From: Bilabrum cf. latius
Taxonomy: Eukaryota; Bigyra: Bicosoecida; Bigyra; Bicosoecida
Assembly: GCA_965178125.1 (NCBI GenBank)
Contig: OZ237741.1
Location: 62,001-126,000 of the forward strand
DNA: 64,000 nucleotides
Direction: 5' to 3'
Shown: piece by piece, positions 23,330 through 35,200 of the stretch
How the letters are laid out: each line of letters begins with the position of its first letter
Numbering within the stretch: position 1 is the stretch's first letter
Position numbers and translations under genes: made by a program
Notes under the pieces: model-generated
Databases searched by the model: none
The model's input: only the letters and a program-made list of their open reading frames with translations
What the model was told of the DNA's origin: nothing

Positions 23330-25414
23330 TCAAGACCCGACCCCACCGCCACAGGGAGGCGGCACGCCCCCGTGTGCTGGTCTGGGGCACCCCTCGTCCT
23401 CCCCGTACTGCTCATACCTCCACCACTGGTTCTTGATTGACTGCGCCGTGTAGTCGCACACGTCCTGTTTCGGGGCCGCCCCCTCGTGCAGCGGGTAGTT
23501 CTGCACGAACCCGAGGTACCTGCGGGGGGCCGCCAGCACCTGCCTGAACTCTTCGTCTTCAAGGTTGCGGTCGATCGCGCCACCGTAGGCCGAGGCCAGC
23601 GGTGTGACGAGCGTGAGCAGCACGCTGTTGTTCTCCGGAAAGTACGGCAGCTTGAGGATGGGTATCTGCGGCCACTGCAGCGCGTCTCTGTCCCTGCATC
23701 CCTCCTTGACGAGGAACAGGCCCGGGTGCCTCTCCCTGACTCGCTGCAGGAAGGCAGTGTCCCCTGGGCAGCTCATCGCGTCCAGGTAGAAGCCCCTCAC
23801 CCCGCGATCGAGGAGTCCCTCTAGCCGCTGCAGCTACCTAGAGGCTGTGGCAGGGTCCCTCAGGTCAGCCGGCCTGCAAAAGCCCTTGCTGCTCACGTTG
23901 AAGGAGCCAGGCGAAGGGCCGTACTGCACGCTGGCGCCCACGATCTCGAGGCAGGGCCGCGCGAAGTGAAAGAGGTCCATGCCCTGCCTGCTGTAGGCCG
24001 CGGCTAGGTCATCAATCCTGGAGCGGTTGTACCCGGCGGGCAGCGCGGGGTCCAGAATGTCGATGTCTGGGTTGAATTCGCAAGGGCTGCCGTCTTGGGT
24101 GAGGTACTGCGAGTTGAGCGCGGTGGCCCAGACACCAAACCCGCTGATCCCGATGGCAGACATGGCCTGGGGGCCCGTCTCTTGCGCGAATATGTCCGCG
24201 AGGTTTGTCTTGTTCCCTGGTATGTACCTGTGGGACGAGTGGTTGTAGGCGGGCATGTCGTTCGAGCCCACAAAGTACATGAGGGGGCCGGTCTAGGGGC
24301 AGTACCTCGGGATCAGGGGAGGGCCAGGACGGGAAGGGGACCAGGGGCCTGGGGCCCCGTGCCTGGCCCTGAATGCCTTGACGTACGGACTGACTGCGGA
24401 CTTCCAGTCGGAGGCCCTTGCGATTCCGATGGCCATACGGCGGGTGGCGCTCCACCGGGGGGAGGAGGAGGAGGGGGAGGGGGGAAGGGACCCACCACCG
24501 CTAGGACCACTGGCAGGATGCGAGCTAGGCTGGGCGCCGATGAGCAAAGTACAGTTTGCGACAAACCCAGGCGTGAACTGCCCCCTCGGGTACTGCCAGG
24601 ACCCGATTGATTCCGGATGGTCCACGTCCTCGGTGGCCTGCAGCGCCACCACCATCCCGTCCTAGGTCCACTCCCCCAGGGCGGCCAAAGGGGCGAACGC
24701 GCCGATGGAGACGGGGTACTCCACCGTGTGCCCTGTCTGGTTGAAGCCCCCCTGCAGGACGCCTCCCTTGTCCCCCCACAGCTGGAACATCCTCGAATCC
24801 TTCAGGTCCAGCGGGCCGGACCCGTCAGCGCCCTGGTTGCCCATGCGGAGGGCGCCCAGGTTGAACGGGATGTTTACAGTTGCTTGCCCGGGGAGCAATG
24901 GGTATGGTACATCTACTGCATCGCTGCTTGAAGTGCCAGTCGATGCGGTTGTCCTGCTGGCCTCCTCGACTGCTTGCCTGAGCGCCGCGCTAGCAGTGAA
25001 CGTCGCGTTCCATTCGATGGAAGCTACGAGCGTATCATCGTCACCGTTATCAGCTGGCACAATGAACCACGAGTCTGTCACGTTTCCGACCCACGCGGAG
25101 GACCGAATAGACGCAGATTGAGTGTCTTGATTCACGGTTGCAGTTTCGATGTCATGGCCGCTGATCTACAGGAAAGTGCCATTCGGGAGAAAGATCTGCC
25201 ATCCTTGTCCCGTAGATGATGAATGCGGATAATGGTTCACCCAGGCTGGTCCAAATCTACCTTTTTCACCCCATACGAGCCGCCTGGATCCGGATGGGAT
25301 CGAGACATTGAGCTCTTGCAGAAGACCCTGATCATCGATCTTCCATGTAACATTGCTGCTCGCATTTGATTGCACGATTTGAAGCACAACACAACCCAGT
25401 ATTGCGAAGAACAT
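23330..25414 (-). CDS. Secreted protein, possibly glycoside hydrolase-like
   Basis: Single exon of 694 aa, TGA stop. A signal peptide (MFFAILGCVVLQIVQSNASS) precedes a long lumenal or extracellular chain rich in N-x-S/T sites. Segments such as ISGFGVWATALNSQYL, GMDLFHFARPCLEI, LLDRGVRGFYLDAMSCPG, RHPGLFLVKEGCRDRDALQ and PILKLPYFPENNSVLL look like strands and loops of a TIM-barrel glycosidase, with Asp/Glu at strand ends; no specific GH family was identified. Four in-frame TAGs, at plus-strand cta 25166, 24662, 24293 and 23834, break it into five pieces under the standard code, yet all pieces share one frame. The role is unknown; I infer export through the secretory pathway. Confidence 0.65.
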
Positions 25415-27089
25415 TTCGTTTCAGCTCTAGTGTGGCAGAGAGTGTTCAATAGTTTATATCATTCTTCTTTCGAATTCAGAACACTCGTCACACATTGAAT
25501 TCGAATTTATTGCATTGCATTGCCGCAATACAATATGCGGCCGCCGGCCGCAAGGCATATTTAGCTGTACCGATGCCGAATTGAAGCGCCAGTCGTGGTT
25601 TTGATCCACCCAATCGAATTATTATTTTTCGATGAATTTGAAAAACTGGTGCAAACGTGCGCACGAAGGGCAGAGGTGTGAGACAATTTGGAGCCACAGA
25701 AACAACAACAGAATCGCCAGCTTGCCACAGCCGCACGTTCCAACTTCATGACCCAAACGTGGTCATGCGGATTAACGTGAAGTAGCTGCCAAGGGCTTGC
25801 GAAGATCAAACCGCAATCTCCGGAGACGAATCAACTTTAGGAGGTTGAGCGGATCAAACCGAAAGGCCCACCTCAATGAGTCCATCGGCATGATACTGCT
25901 GTACATCCCAAGCGATTTCGCAGGCTGTTACTTTTAAACACATACCTGAATGAAGGACGTCGTCTGGCAACTGTGGTGAGAATAGGGTTAAACTGCCTCT
26001 TGGCGAGGGTGTGTGCTCCGGCGTTGGCAAGGATGACATAGCAAGCCTCCCGCCTATCTTTAGTCGCGGTCCCTCGGCCATGAGTTGGGGGGACCCACCG
26101 TGAGCAAGATAGGCACTTTATGGGAGATACGCGTGCGGCGCTCTGCGCGGCTGTCTGAGCCCCGAATCGGATCACATTTCTATGCTCGTGTTGTTTGCAG
26201 ATTGCCGTCAGCCTGCAAGTCGCTCCATGTTTGAGCTGGCCGTGGGATTGACTTGAGCAGTATCTTTATCACGCTACTTGCTTTCCGTGTCAAGGATGAC
26301 AGGCTGGCCGGCCCTTCTCTCGGTCGCGCGCGACGGGCCATTCGGGGTAACGCCCGGGGCCCACACCGTGGGTGCCAACTATGATATAATGAGCCTGAGG
26401 CCCGGCAGTAGCGTGCCTTTGTGCTGCTTATTTGTAGTCTGCGTGTCTTTGCCATACCAAACGGCCAGCTTTATGTCTTGGTGATTGGTGTGTGTTTGCG
26501 TCAATTGCGCTTGCGTGCGTCCCGGCCCGCAAGCGGACCTCGGCGGCGCGGCGGCGCGGCTTTGCCACTGCCCGCCGCGCCTTATCTAACTATAGGTCTG
26601 CGAGAGAAAGCTGAGCTACCGTGCCCTCGCGGGGCGCTTGGACCCGTGCAGGCAACTGCACGTGCGGCCGCAATCCGCATTTGGGGGCCCGGCGGCGAAG
26701 CGGCATGCAATTGCGACCCGGCCGGGCAACTATCACCGCCTCTGGCCTTTTGTGACTAGGCAGGCAAACATTCCTCGCTTGATGGGGCATTTGATCTTTT
26801 ATTTGATCCATACTCGCTCCGTCTTGCATCGCAGCTGGGTATATCATGTCCCTGTGGATCGGACTCGTGGCGGCGCTCTTCTCCTCGACCACAAGTCTTA
26901 GTTCCGAGTAGGGTTCAATTGTGATGTCACCCTGCATTGGGTCCGTACATCGCCCTGCAGGTGGCTCATGCCACCCCCTAACCTAAACTGTGCTCCAGCC
27001 AGCTCGTGATTGCGAATCAATATCCATCAGGTTTGTGCACCCAAAGGCACTCACAAAACCATGCACAAGCAAGCCCGACACGCATGGCC
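25415..27089. other. Longest gap: 1.7 kb without a recognised gene
   Basis: Lies between the start of the secreted protein gene and the PIGF stop, both minus. GC varies sharply: 25440-25660 is AT-rich, 26320-26730 GC-rich with short inverted repeats such as GCGGCCGC. A minus-strand stretch at 26081-25930 opens with ATG and ends at a GTATGT donor-like site, but nothing recognisable follows. No tRNA arm set, U-snRNA core or SRP RNA motif was found by eye. Confidence 0.4.
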
Positions 27090-28062
27090 TCACTGTACGC
27101 CGTCACGCGCACCGCCTTCCCTGCTCCGGCCCTGCCGCCTCCGCGCCTACCCTCCGACCCCGGCGCTCGTTGGGCCAGCCCCCGTCCGCCTGCCTCCATG
27201 CACTGCACCCGACTCCGACGCGGTCCCATCTTCACTCCCCGCATGCATCTTCCCCTTGCCCCCGACACCCCTGGCCATGGCTCGCCCCGCAACCAGGGCA
27301 AGCCCGGCAAGCAGCTGCCCCGCCAGAGCCCCGCCCGCCAGCGGCCCCGGCCACTTGAGCCAGCCGAAGCCCCAGTCCATCGGGAGCACCAGGCACCCGA
27401 ACCACGCTCCTATGCCGGCCATGGCAGCGAGAGAACCTGCCTCCACGGCGCCCCCTTGCCCGCTGGTGCTGGTGCTGCTAGGGCCGGCCGTGCCAGCCGC
27501 CTCGCTGCTTTCATCCTCGCCCACGGCCAGCAGCTCGCTCGAGGTCGTGGCTAGCCGCATTGATCTTGCCCAGGTCGCCGCATTTGGGCCATACTCCCAG
27601 ATAAATGGTAAAATTATCATCTGACCCAGCAGAGCCGCTGCGCTGTGTGTTTCCACAGATCTGCGTGGGACGCAAAATGGATTCAGCATGGAATGGAAGC
27701 AATTTGTGCCGAGCCACGCCCCGATGGAACCTGGAAGTAAGAAATGCTCACATGGGAAACATTGGAGCTCCCAATGCTATGATTATGGTTAGCGCAATCG
27801 AAAACCCCCAGAAGGACATAGAGACTGCAGCCCCGGTGGTCAGCAGTAGGTCATAGATGGGCTTTCCTTTGTACGCCTGGCTCAGGGCCCATATTAGCAA
27901 TCCAAAACAGCCATATGATGCTGGTATCAGCCACGCTGGCGCCTCAACAAGCTCAAGATATGTGCTGCGCAGCTGGGAGGAGGACATTGATGCACCTATA
28001 CATACCGGAGCACGGCCAGTCAACCCGATTTTTATGCCCAGCTTGCTCACCATGACATCCAT
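27090..28062 (-). CDS. PIGF: PIG-F, GPI ethanolamine-phosphate transferase partner subunit
   Basis: ER membrane protein that stabilises PIG-O and PIG-G, which add ethanolamine phosphate to GPI anchors. Exon 1 28062-27752; 91-bp intron 27751-27661 (GTGAGC...CGCAG); exon 2 27660-27090 (TGA). The product is 293 aa. Membrane segments include LLLTTGAAVSMSFWGFSIAL, IIALGAPMFPISVETHSAAA (spanning the splice, as in human GAPLIELALET) and the diagnostic GAWFGCLVLPMDWGFGWLKW followed by PGPLAGGALAGQLLAGL, matching human GAWLGALPIPLDW. A Ser/Gly-rich loop separates the last two. In-frame TAG 27147-27149 comes 18 codons before the TGA; since the family ends about here, it might act as the stop. The first in-frame ATG is at 28062 and a second at 28053. 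Confidence 0.9.
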
Positions 28063-28214
28063 AATGCAAATGATACAGCACAAGGAAGAATCGTCGCAAT
28101 CATTTTGAATAGTGCCGACGAGCAAAATCGTGCAGCAAATCGGCCCTAAAACCGGAACCGTGTCCCGTCGACAACGGACACGAGGCGGGTTTATTATCTT
28201 GCTTTTACGCGCCG

Positions 28215-29524
28215 ATGCCGGTTCCTTCCATAGTCAAGACGAAACGAAAGACTCCCAAGGATTTCACCAAAGCCAAGGTTGGAGTTGGATCGATAAAGAT
28301 TCGAAGTGACTACGATGAGGACGAAAGAGCCTTCCATGCATCAGAGATGCCGCGGTGGAGCAAATCTAGGCGGATGCAAGTACTAGAATGGAAGAAAACT
28401 AGTGCAGATTAGCTCGGACTGCTCAAGCCGTTCTGGAATGCAGACTGTAGCATTGAACGCCCACGTGGTGACAAGCGATAGCGATAGATTGCAGAGGTGA
28501 GACCTCGCGCAAGTTTTACCTATTTGGGTTGACTAGAGCACGTATATGCTTACAGTGGATCTATCCATACACGCAACTCATCTCCTTGCGCAGTTTGACA
28601 GAACCGAGTTTAAGTACAAGTGAGAGAAGGCGCGGCTCGTCTGGAAGCCGGATCCTGCAAGGTATTCGAGTGCACCCATGCTCCCTCTTCTTGGCCCGTT
28701 GATCGCTGCCTCGTACACGCAGCTATCGATCTGAAGTATTGCCTCGATCGCGACCCGTCCAGCGGGACGCGTTTGGCCGCATCGTCAAGCTGAGCCACGC
28801 CGCTACCAAGCGCGTGGAGGAGATGCCGGTGCACCCGGCGCTGGCAGGCAAGCCCAAGTGGAACGTCTCGACACAGATCACCGACGAGGAAAAGGAAACG
28901 GGCCTGGACGCAGTCACCGCGCGATCAATGGCGTCCACGCGCAGGATGGCCCGCGGGTTGGCAGGCTACGTTGGCCCCACGGAGCGCGAGAGGCTCCGGA
29001 TGACCGAGCTGAGGGGCTTGCGGGCAGCCGAGGGGGAGGCCAGGCGAACGGGGCAGACGGGGGACGAGCTGACGGCGGTGTCGGCCACCAGCAGGGACAT
29101 GCGTAGGGCCCTCGCGGCGGGTCAGGTGGTGGTCCCCGCAGTGACGTCAGAGACTCGCGGCCGGCAGGGGTTCGCCCTGCTGCCCACGGAGGCGGCTGCC
29201 AGGAGGCACAGGGAGCTGCAGGAGGAGGCAAGGCAGCGGGCGGGGGAGAACGCGTGGGTGCGGCAGGGCGTGCATGCTGGAGAGACGGCGCAGAGGGCTG
29301 GGGAACAAACAGGGCTGGACCTGGGGGCTGCGGGGATGGGGATGGGGGCTTCTGCGGGGAGCATCCCGGGGTCTGCGGCTAGGGCAGGGTCGGTGGCGGG
29401 CGCTGGCCACAAGCACGCTGGCGAAGAGGAGGAGAGCGATTCGAGCGACGAGGAGGACGACGACTCGGGACCCTACCCTTCCAGGCCGAGTGCCAGTCGG
29501 CAGATCGTTGGGCTGGGCTCATGA
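28215..29524 (+). CDS. Unknown basic, probably nuclear protein
   Basis: Not recognised. Three exons join in phase: 28215-28496, 28594-28619 and 28723-29524 (TGA), introns 97 and 103 bp with GTGAGA donors and CGCAG/CACGCAG acceptors; 369 aa. The N-terminus is strongly basic (VKTKRKTPKDFTKAKVGVG, then RWSKSRRMQVLEWKK), suggesting nuclear or nucleolar location. The middle (RPVQRDAFGRIVKLSHAATK) is basic, and the C-terminus is Gly/Ala-rich then acidic (EEEESDSSDEEDDDSG). Three in-frame TAGs in exon 1 (SAD-Q-LGLL and DKR-Q-R-Q-IAE). Consistent phase across two introns of typical size is the main support. It diverges from PIGF with 152 bp between starts. Confidence 0.65.
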
Positions 29525-29567
29525 TTGGACCCATCGATGATGAGTCTGGTTGGTTGATGTGCGGCAA

Positions 29568-30503
29568 TCAATCCGTCAATCTTGATTCATTAGCACTGGC
29601 TGCACGCTCCCCGGCATCACGTGTCTTTTCAGTGCCAACACCCTCACTGGCCTCACTGCCCTCTGAGTCATCCGGGACCAGCTGCGGCCCCGTCCACTGG
29701 GACCCCTCCCTGGGCCCCGCCCCCCTGCCCCCACCTTGGGGGGCCGCCTCCAGCCGCAGCTCCTCCCGCAACTGCACCACCGGAGTCATCAGCTGGTCCT
29801 CGTACCGGACACACATCAGTGGCCGGGCTGCCAGGCCGGCCCTGCATGCCCAGGGAACAAGGCTGCGGGCGAGCAGCGCCCTGTCTCTAGCGGGGGCCCG
29901 CAAGGGGCCGACAAAGGCGGCAAGCGCCGTGGAAGGCAGGCCCGTCTGCGCCAGCTCGAACCATTTCAGGGCCAGCTCGCCTGTGATGGAGGGAGGCACC
30001 CCGCACAGCACGTGCCACATGTCGTGGCACTCCCGGTACCGCTGCATCACCCACCGCAACTCGGCATCCCCGCCGATCGCGTCTGGCTTCACCTCTGAGC
30101 GGCTGTTCGCGTCCCAGCCGTGCGACGCCATAAACTCGAGATACTCGCGACCTAACGTGCCTCTTGGCATCTCTGCAAGCCTCCATGATTCCACGTCTTC
30201 GCTTCGAATTCTGGGCCGGTCGCGGAGAAGCGATCTGCCGACCGCATCACTCCGCATCTGGTCCCGCATGCGCTGAACCGCGACGTCCGCAGTCAGGTCT
30301 CCCAACTGCGCCACCATATCCCCACGTTCGGGATTCACCAAAGCAGTTGATGCTGTTTTCACGATGTTGAACAATCGTGTAATCGGCCCTTGCGTTGCCC
30401 ACCGGATTGCTCGCTTCGTCTGCAAGCGTGGTGCCGTGCGTGGCGCAGATAGCCGGCCACAGCCACAGCATACCCGCCTTAGAACACTAGAAAGCCGTGG
30501 CAT
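29568..30503 (-). CDS. COQ4: COQ4, ubiquinone biosynthesis protein, mitochondrial
   Basis: Matrix-side inner-membrane protein of the coenzyme Q synthome, implicated in C1 oxidative decarboxylation of the ring. Single exon, 311 aa, TGA. Start at ATG 30503 gives a basic presequence (MPRLSSVLRRVCCGCGRL). Family landmarks: NPERGDMVAQLGDLT, QRMRDQMRSD, LLRDRPRI, GTLGREYLEFM, the metal-binding YRECHDMWHVLCG (HDxxxH type), ELALKWFELAQTGLP and SLVPWACRAGL. After the family end an extra ~50 residues are Gly/Ser/Glu-rich. No in-frame TAG. An ATG at 30662 would add 53 residues but would overlap the divergent neighbour, whose start is only 61 bp away. Confidence 0.94.
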   Translation of the reverse strand: MPRLSSVLRRVCCGCGRLSAPRTAPRLQTKRAIRWATQGPITRLFNIVKTASTALVNPERGDMVAQLGDLTADVAVQRMRDQMRSDAVGRSLLRDRPRIRSEDVESWRLAEMPRGTLGREYLEFMASHGWDANSRSEVKPDAIGGDAELRWVMQRYRECHDMWHVLCGVPPSITGELALKWFELAQTGLPSTALAAFVGPLRAPARDRALLARSLVPWACRAGLAARPLMCVRYEDQLMTPVVQLREELRLEAAPQGGGRGAGPREGSQWTGPQLVPDDSEGSEASEGVGTEKTRDAGERAASANESRLTD

Positions 30504-30564
30504 TGCCACTTGATTGTTTGTGTGCCACAGAATTGTCGCATGCGCCACCCTCATCATCACACAC
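30504..30564. promoter_or_regulatory. Shared promoter region, COQ4 / membrane protein
   Basis: Only 61 bp between divergent ATGs, so 5' UTRs must be very short or overlap. Confidence 0.4.
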
Positions 30565-31938
30565 ATGCGACGCCTTGTCCGCCGGATGATAGCTTGGCAA
30601 GTGCCCCAGATTCTGCGAGCATCTAGCATGACGTACGCCCACTTTCTACTAGTTGGCTCCATGTCTCTCGCCCCAGTAGTGCTCTACTTGCGAACATCCA
30701 AAAAGCTTCGAGTGGACACGCCAATGTCAACTCTACTGCCGATGATACTGCCGTCCCTGTGCATGCGGCTCGGTCTAGAGATGCTGTTGCTGCTACTGGA
30801 TGCATTTTGCGGCGATGCATACAGGATATTATGGGGGGTTTGGCCGGCTTAGCTTGCGCTGGTTGTAATGCGGCTGCTCTGCCTGGTGCTCCTTGAATCT
30901 ATCGGCTTCAGGCTTGCAACCTCTTACAGCAGCTTTCCAAAGTCCGAGGAGAGAGAATCCAACATTATCGGGGTAGCAATAGGTGAGCTGCATCGCTGGA
31001 TTCTTCCCGCATTCGAGCATACCGCCCCAAGACTGCCTTCACACGCACACTCTGCACCGCCCATGATGTCCGCAGGCTGGGTCCTTGGCCACGTGCTCGC
31101 GCGAAGTAGCGTGCCGTTCATCCAAGGAGCACTCTTTGGGCCAGCAAGCCTTGAATTCATCGATCTTGCGGCACGCTCCAACATTCTGCTGCTCGCATCT
31201 GCCGCAGCGTTTCCAGCCGCCGCCGCGGAGCGAGCTTTGGTAGAGCGGGATCTGGCAGCACGGGGAGAACTGATCGAGGCAGCAGAGAGAGAAATCAGAG
31301 CATCAACTCAAAAGTCGGGCGCTGGCGCGGCGAATCATGGGGTGCTGGCGCGAAGTGGCTGGCTGGCAGCGCCGGAGCGAGCTCCAGGGGGCTGGTGCGA
31401 GCACCTGCGGCGAGCAGTTGCTCTGTGGGGGCCGGCCGGCTGGCCGGAGTTGTTGGAGACAGGCGTGGGGGAAGGAACACAGGCCCAGTGCCTCGCGGGG
31501 GACCTTCTGCTGCAGCGGAGAGTGTAGGTCGCGAGCGGGCCGCGGGTGACTGCGGCCTGGGCGCTGGGGCTGGTGGCTGGGATGAGGGACCTGGCCGGTC
31601 TTGCGGTGCACAGCGGGGCGGTGGGGGCGGCGAGGGGGGCGCTGGGGATGCATGGGAGCGGCTGGGACGGTTTGGAAAGCAGCGAATGGGTGCTGCCTGC
31701 TCTGGCTGCGCTGCAGTACGCTGCATGCGCATTGCTAGCGCTTCGTGCCGTTGCGTGGGTGTACCGAGACCTTGCCCCATGGCTGCACCCGGCTGAGTTG
31801 GAGGCCGCTTGTGACCGGTGGAGCGAGAGCACATTAAGGGCCAGGGGTGAGGTTGGAGGTGGAACTGCTGGCGAGAATGCTCGTGGATCGGCGGAGGCAT
31901 CGGACCCCGCCCCCGCTGGTACCGCTGGCAGGCAATGA
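30565..31938 (+). CDS. Unknown multi-pass membrane protein
   Basis: Not recognised. One exon of 457 aa, TGA stop. The N-terminus (MRRLVRRMIAWQVPQILR) is basic and may be a targeting peptide; ATG 30628 is an alternative start. Predicted membrane segments: FLLVGSMSLAPVVLYL, LCMRLGLEMLLLLLDAF, LALVVMRLLCLVLLESIGF, ILLLASAAAFPAAAA and LPALAALQYAACALLALRAV. The loop between is amphipathic with a Glu/Arg-rich helix. Two in-frame TAGs (30850-30852 and 31525-31527) sit between hydrophobic segments. With COQ4 only 61 bp away head-to-head, a mitochondrial membrane role is possible but unproven. Confidence 0.6.
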
Positions 31939-32279
31939 ACAGATACTACTAGTAGTACTAGTAGGAAGATTCTGCAGTCTAGCCTGGCGATCCATCCATC
32001 CAGTCCGGCTGGGTTGGCTGGCGGGCATACATGCAGGCTTAGGTCAGGCCAGGCCGCCCAGGCCACAGGCCGGGCAGAAAGATGCAAGGCGAGGCCTGCT
32101 AGCCCCTCGCCCGATCCTCACCGCTCGTCACACCCATTCTAGCATGCTCTTTCCCGCCGGCCCGGGGTGCTCACTTCATTCGACGGCGTTGGTCTCGACT
32201 AGATAGCCAGAGAATGAATTGAATGGGTGCTCGCTTCGACACTGCCTGATAGGCCAACTCTGGATCGTCGCAAGCAGAG
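31939..32279. other. Intergenic with short palindromic repeats
   Basis: 341 bp upstream of the giant WD40/EF-hand gene. Contains a CTAGTAGTACTAGTAG run near 31946 and a GGCCAGGCC-type run near 32045-32080. Probably the promoter and leader; no gene seen. Confidence 0.4.
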
Positions 32280-35200
32280 ATGGACATCATACTAAGCCTG
32301 TCCCAGCTAGACGTTGAGTAGCTAAGAGCTGCATTTCTCCGATCTTCCAAGGGAGGCATGAGCGAAGAAGAGTTTGTGCAGACTGTTTTAAAATTAGAGT
32401 CTGCTTCCCTTGAGCTGCCGAGTGCATCGCGTGCGAGCCTGGCCATGCTTGGCACAGACGAGCACGTCGATCTGTCCAACGACAAGCCAATTGTGGAGCT
32501 GAGCACCAAGCTAGTGCAATTGTTTGATGACGCAGACACGAGTGGTGATGGTATTGTTACATGGGAAGAGATGTTTGCAAGCATCGTTTCGCGTGGAGCT
32601 GCCTTGGGGTCTGACGGGGCCGAGTCGGCGGCGGGCTCGGGCGCGGCCGGCACCGACAAGGTCGGGTTTCGACTGCACCGTGCCGAGCAGGTGCGATAGA
32701 ACACAAAGGCGTCCACGCACGTGTAGCGAGTTCGATTTTTCCCTGCTCTGCACGCAGTCGCAGTCACCGAGCACGGCGCTGGCCGGCTGCGGCTGTTCCG
32801 GGCCGACGTGTCGGACCAGCGCCGCGGCTTGCCCATTCTAGCGGACGCTGTGCCGAGCGAGGGCGTGGATGTGCAGGACGCGGACTACATCCCGGAGCAC
32901 GGCCTGCTGTGCTGCGCCTCTGCCGACTTCTCCATCCAGGTCTTTGACGCCTCCCCCGTGGCGCCCTCGAAGGCCAGGTTCCTATCACTGCAGGGCATCG
33001 CCATGGGGGATGTGGCGGGGCTGGCCCGCACCGCGGACGAGGCCGTGGGGGCCGATTCGGGCCCTGGGGAGGGCCTGGATCTGGCGGGGGGGCTGGTCAC
33101 CGACGCGCAGAGGGGCTACCTGGAGAGCATCCGGGGGCGCGCGGTGCCAGAGGAGCAGGAGCAATACGCCAGGGCACACGCAGGCAGGATGGGGGAACAG
33201 CGCGGGGCTGTGCCTCGGCTCAGGGTGGTGACCCGCGTGCACACGCCCCGATCGCAGTCCACGATTCGGTGGATGCCCGGCCCCTCCCGACTGCTGACTG
33301 CCGGAATGGACCACCGCCTGTGCGTGTGGAGCTGCGAGGTGTTCAAGACCCAGAGGGGAAGCAGGGAGATTAGGCTGGCCATGGCGGGGACTCTGGATCC
33401 GGGACCTTCAGCCGGTGTGCTGGTGGACATCGTAGACACCACCCCGGTGCGCAGCATGCGGGGGGGGCCGGGCGGCAGAGAGAACAGGCTGGGGCGGCGA
33501 GGGCAGGGAGTAGCCCCAAGAGGGGGTCAAGGAGGTGATGTGGGGGGCCCGCGGTCGGGATATCCCGCTGTGGACGCGCCGCCCGATGCTGTGGGTCAGT
33601 TCGTCACTGTGGGGCGCTCCCGGGAGGTGCATCTGTGGAAGCACAGGGGCAGCAAGATGAGGCATTTAGGCGTTCGATCGGAGCACACGAGCGACATCCT
33701 TTGCGCCTGTCGCCTCCCCCGGCGGGACGTTTTGCTGACCGGGGGCCTGGACAGCTTCGTGCAGGCCTGGGACACTGGAGGGGGTGACGTGCTGCCCATC
33801 TTCAGGCTCCCGCAGCACGGGGCAGCCCCGGTGGTGGCCGTGTGCGGATTCCCCAGCGGACGTCTGGCCGCCAGCACGGATGCCCAGGGAACAGTGCGCC
33901 TGTGGAGCACCTCCCGCAGCGATCTCAGCGGGGATGACGCCCTCCGTCTCGTGCAGACGCAGCCGGCGCCTTGGGCCGAGCGCAAGCCGCCGGCCGTGCT
34001 GCAGGGGGTGACCACGACCCCCGCACAGGCGGCTAGGCACATCCTAGGGACTGACGCAGACAGCAGGGGGCTTCATGTGCGCGGCGCCGTGGTGGTTCCG
34101 CCCGTGCACGACATGGCGACCGGGCTGCTGGGTGCCGGCTGGGAGGGCCTGCCTCTGCTGCTGGCGGCAAGCGCAAGGCGAGCGGCGGGGTCCGGCTCCG
34201 GCGCCCAGCTGTCGGATGCGCTTGCTCTGGTGAGGAGACTGGCGCGCGAGTGGGCGGCGAGTGGGCTGCGGGTGCCACCTGTGGCTGGAAGCGGCCAAGG
34301 GCACGGGATGGGCAAGGTGCTTGCCAAGGAGGGTGGTAGCGGCAACGAGGAGGAAGAGGAGGAGGACGACGTCCTAGATGGCTCCTCTGCAGCAGAGCGG
34401 ATCGTGCAGCAGCTGCAGGGAGTTCTGGAGCAGGGGTTGCTTCTCATGGGGGGCAGCGTGTTCGAAGGCCTCCAGCTGCTGCCGGCCACCGACTCACAGC
34501 TGGAGCTGGTGTGCGCGTGTCCCGCGGGCGCGGACTCGGCAGGCTCTCTGCTGCTGGTGACATCCGCCGGTGCTTGCGTGCTGCATGGAGACGGGCCCAG
34601 CGTGAGCACGACCGTCAAGCCGCTGCAGATGACGCCTCTAGTAGATCTGAGGGGCAGCAACCAAGAGACCAAAGGAGCCAGTGAAAGGGGGGGTGGAGCG
34701 CAACCTGAAGCTGGCAGACTAGGGGATGGTGGCATCAGCACCAGCTCGGCGTCAGACCCCGACACCATCACCTGCGCACTCCCCATTCGCGATGGAAAGC
34801 TGGTAGCCATTGGCACGCACCTCGGCCGTGTGCTGCTGCTGCAGGCAGACACGGGTCGGCCCCAAACCGAGTACAGCCCCCACAGGTCTGAGGTCTCAGC
34901 CCTCGCTGAGATGCCCGAGGACGCCGTGCTGCTGACGGGGTCCTGGGACGGGTCCTGGCGCGTGTACTGCGACCCTGCAGAGCTGCGGACCGCCATGGAG
35001 GGCGGTGCGACGGGTGGTCAGATCGACGCCGACCTCACCCTTGGAGACGCAGTGCTGGCCAGGGAGGTAAGGGGGGCCCACGGGGGCGGGCCGCTGTCCT
35101 GCATCGCGGGGAGTCATAAGCTGTCTCTGGTGATTACTGGTGGTACGAATGGCACGATCCGGGCGTGGGACTTTCAGTCGTGCGAGCTGCTGGGCGAGGT

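Noticed and set aside
25936-25950. U1-snRNA-like ACATACCTG
   Set aside because: It is the reverse complement of a GTATGT donor-like site; no snRNA stem or Sm site follows.
28063-28125. Upstream extension of PIGF
   Set aside because: The longer frame has no ATG; it opens with TTG, so the first ATG at 28062 was used.
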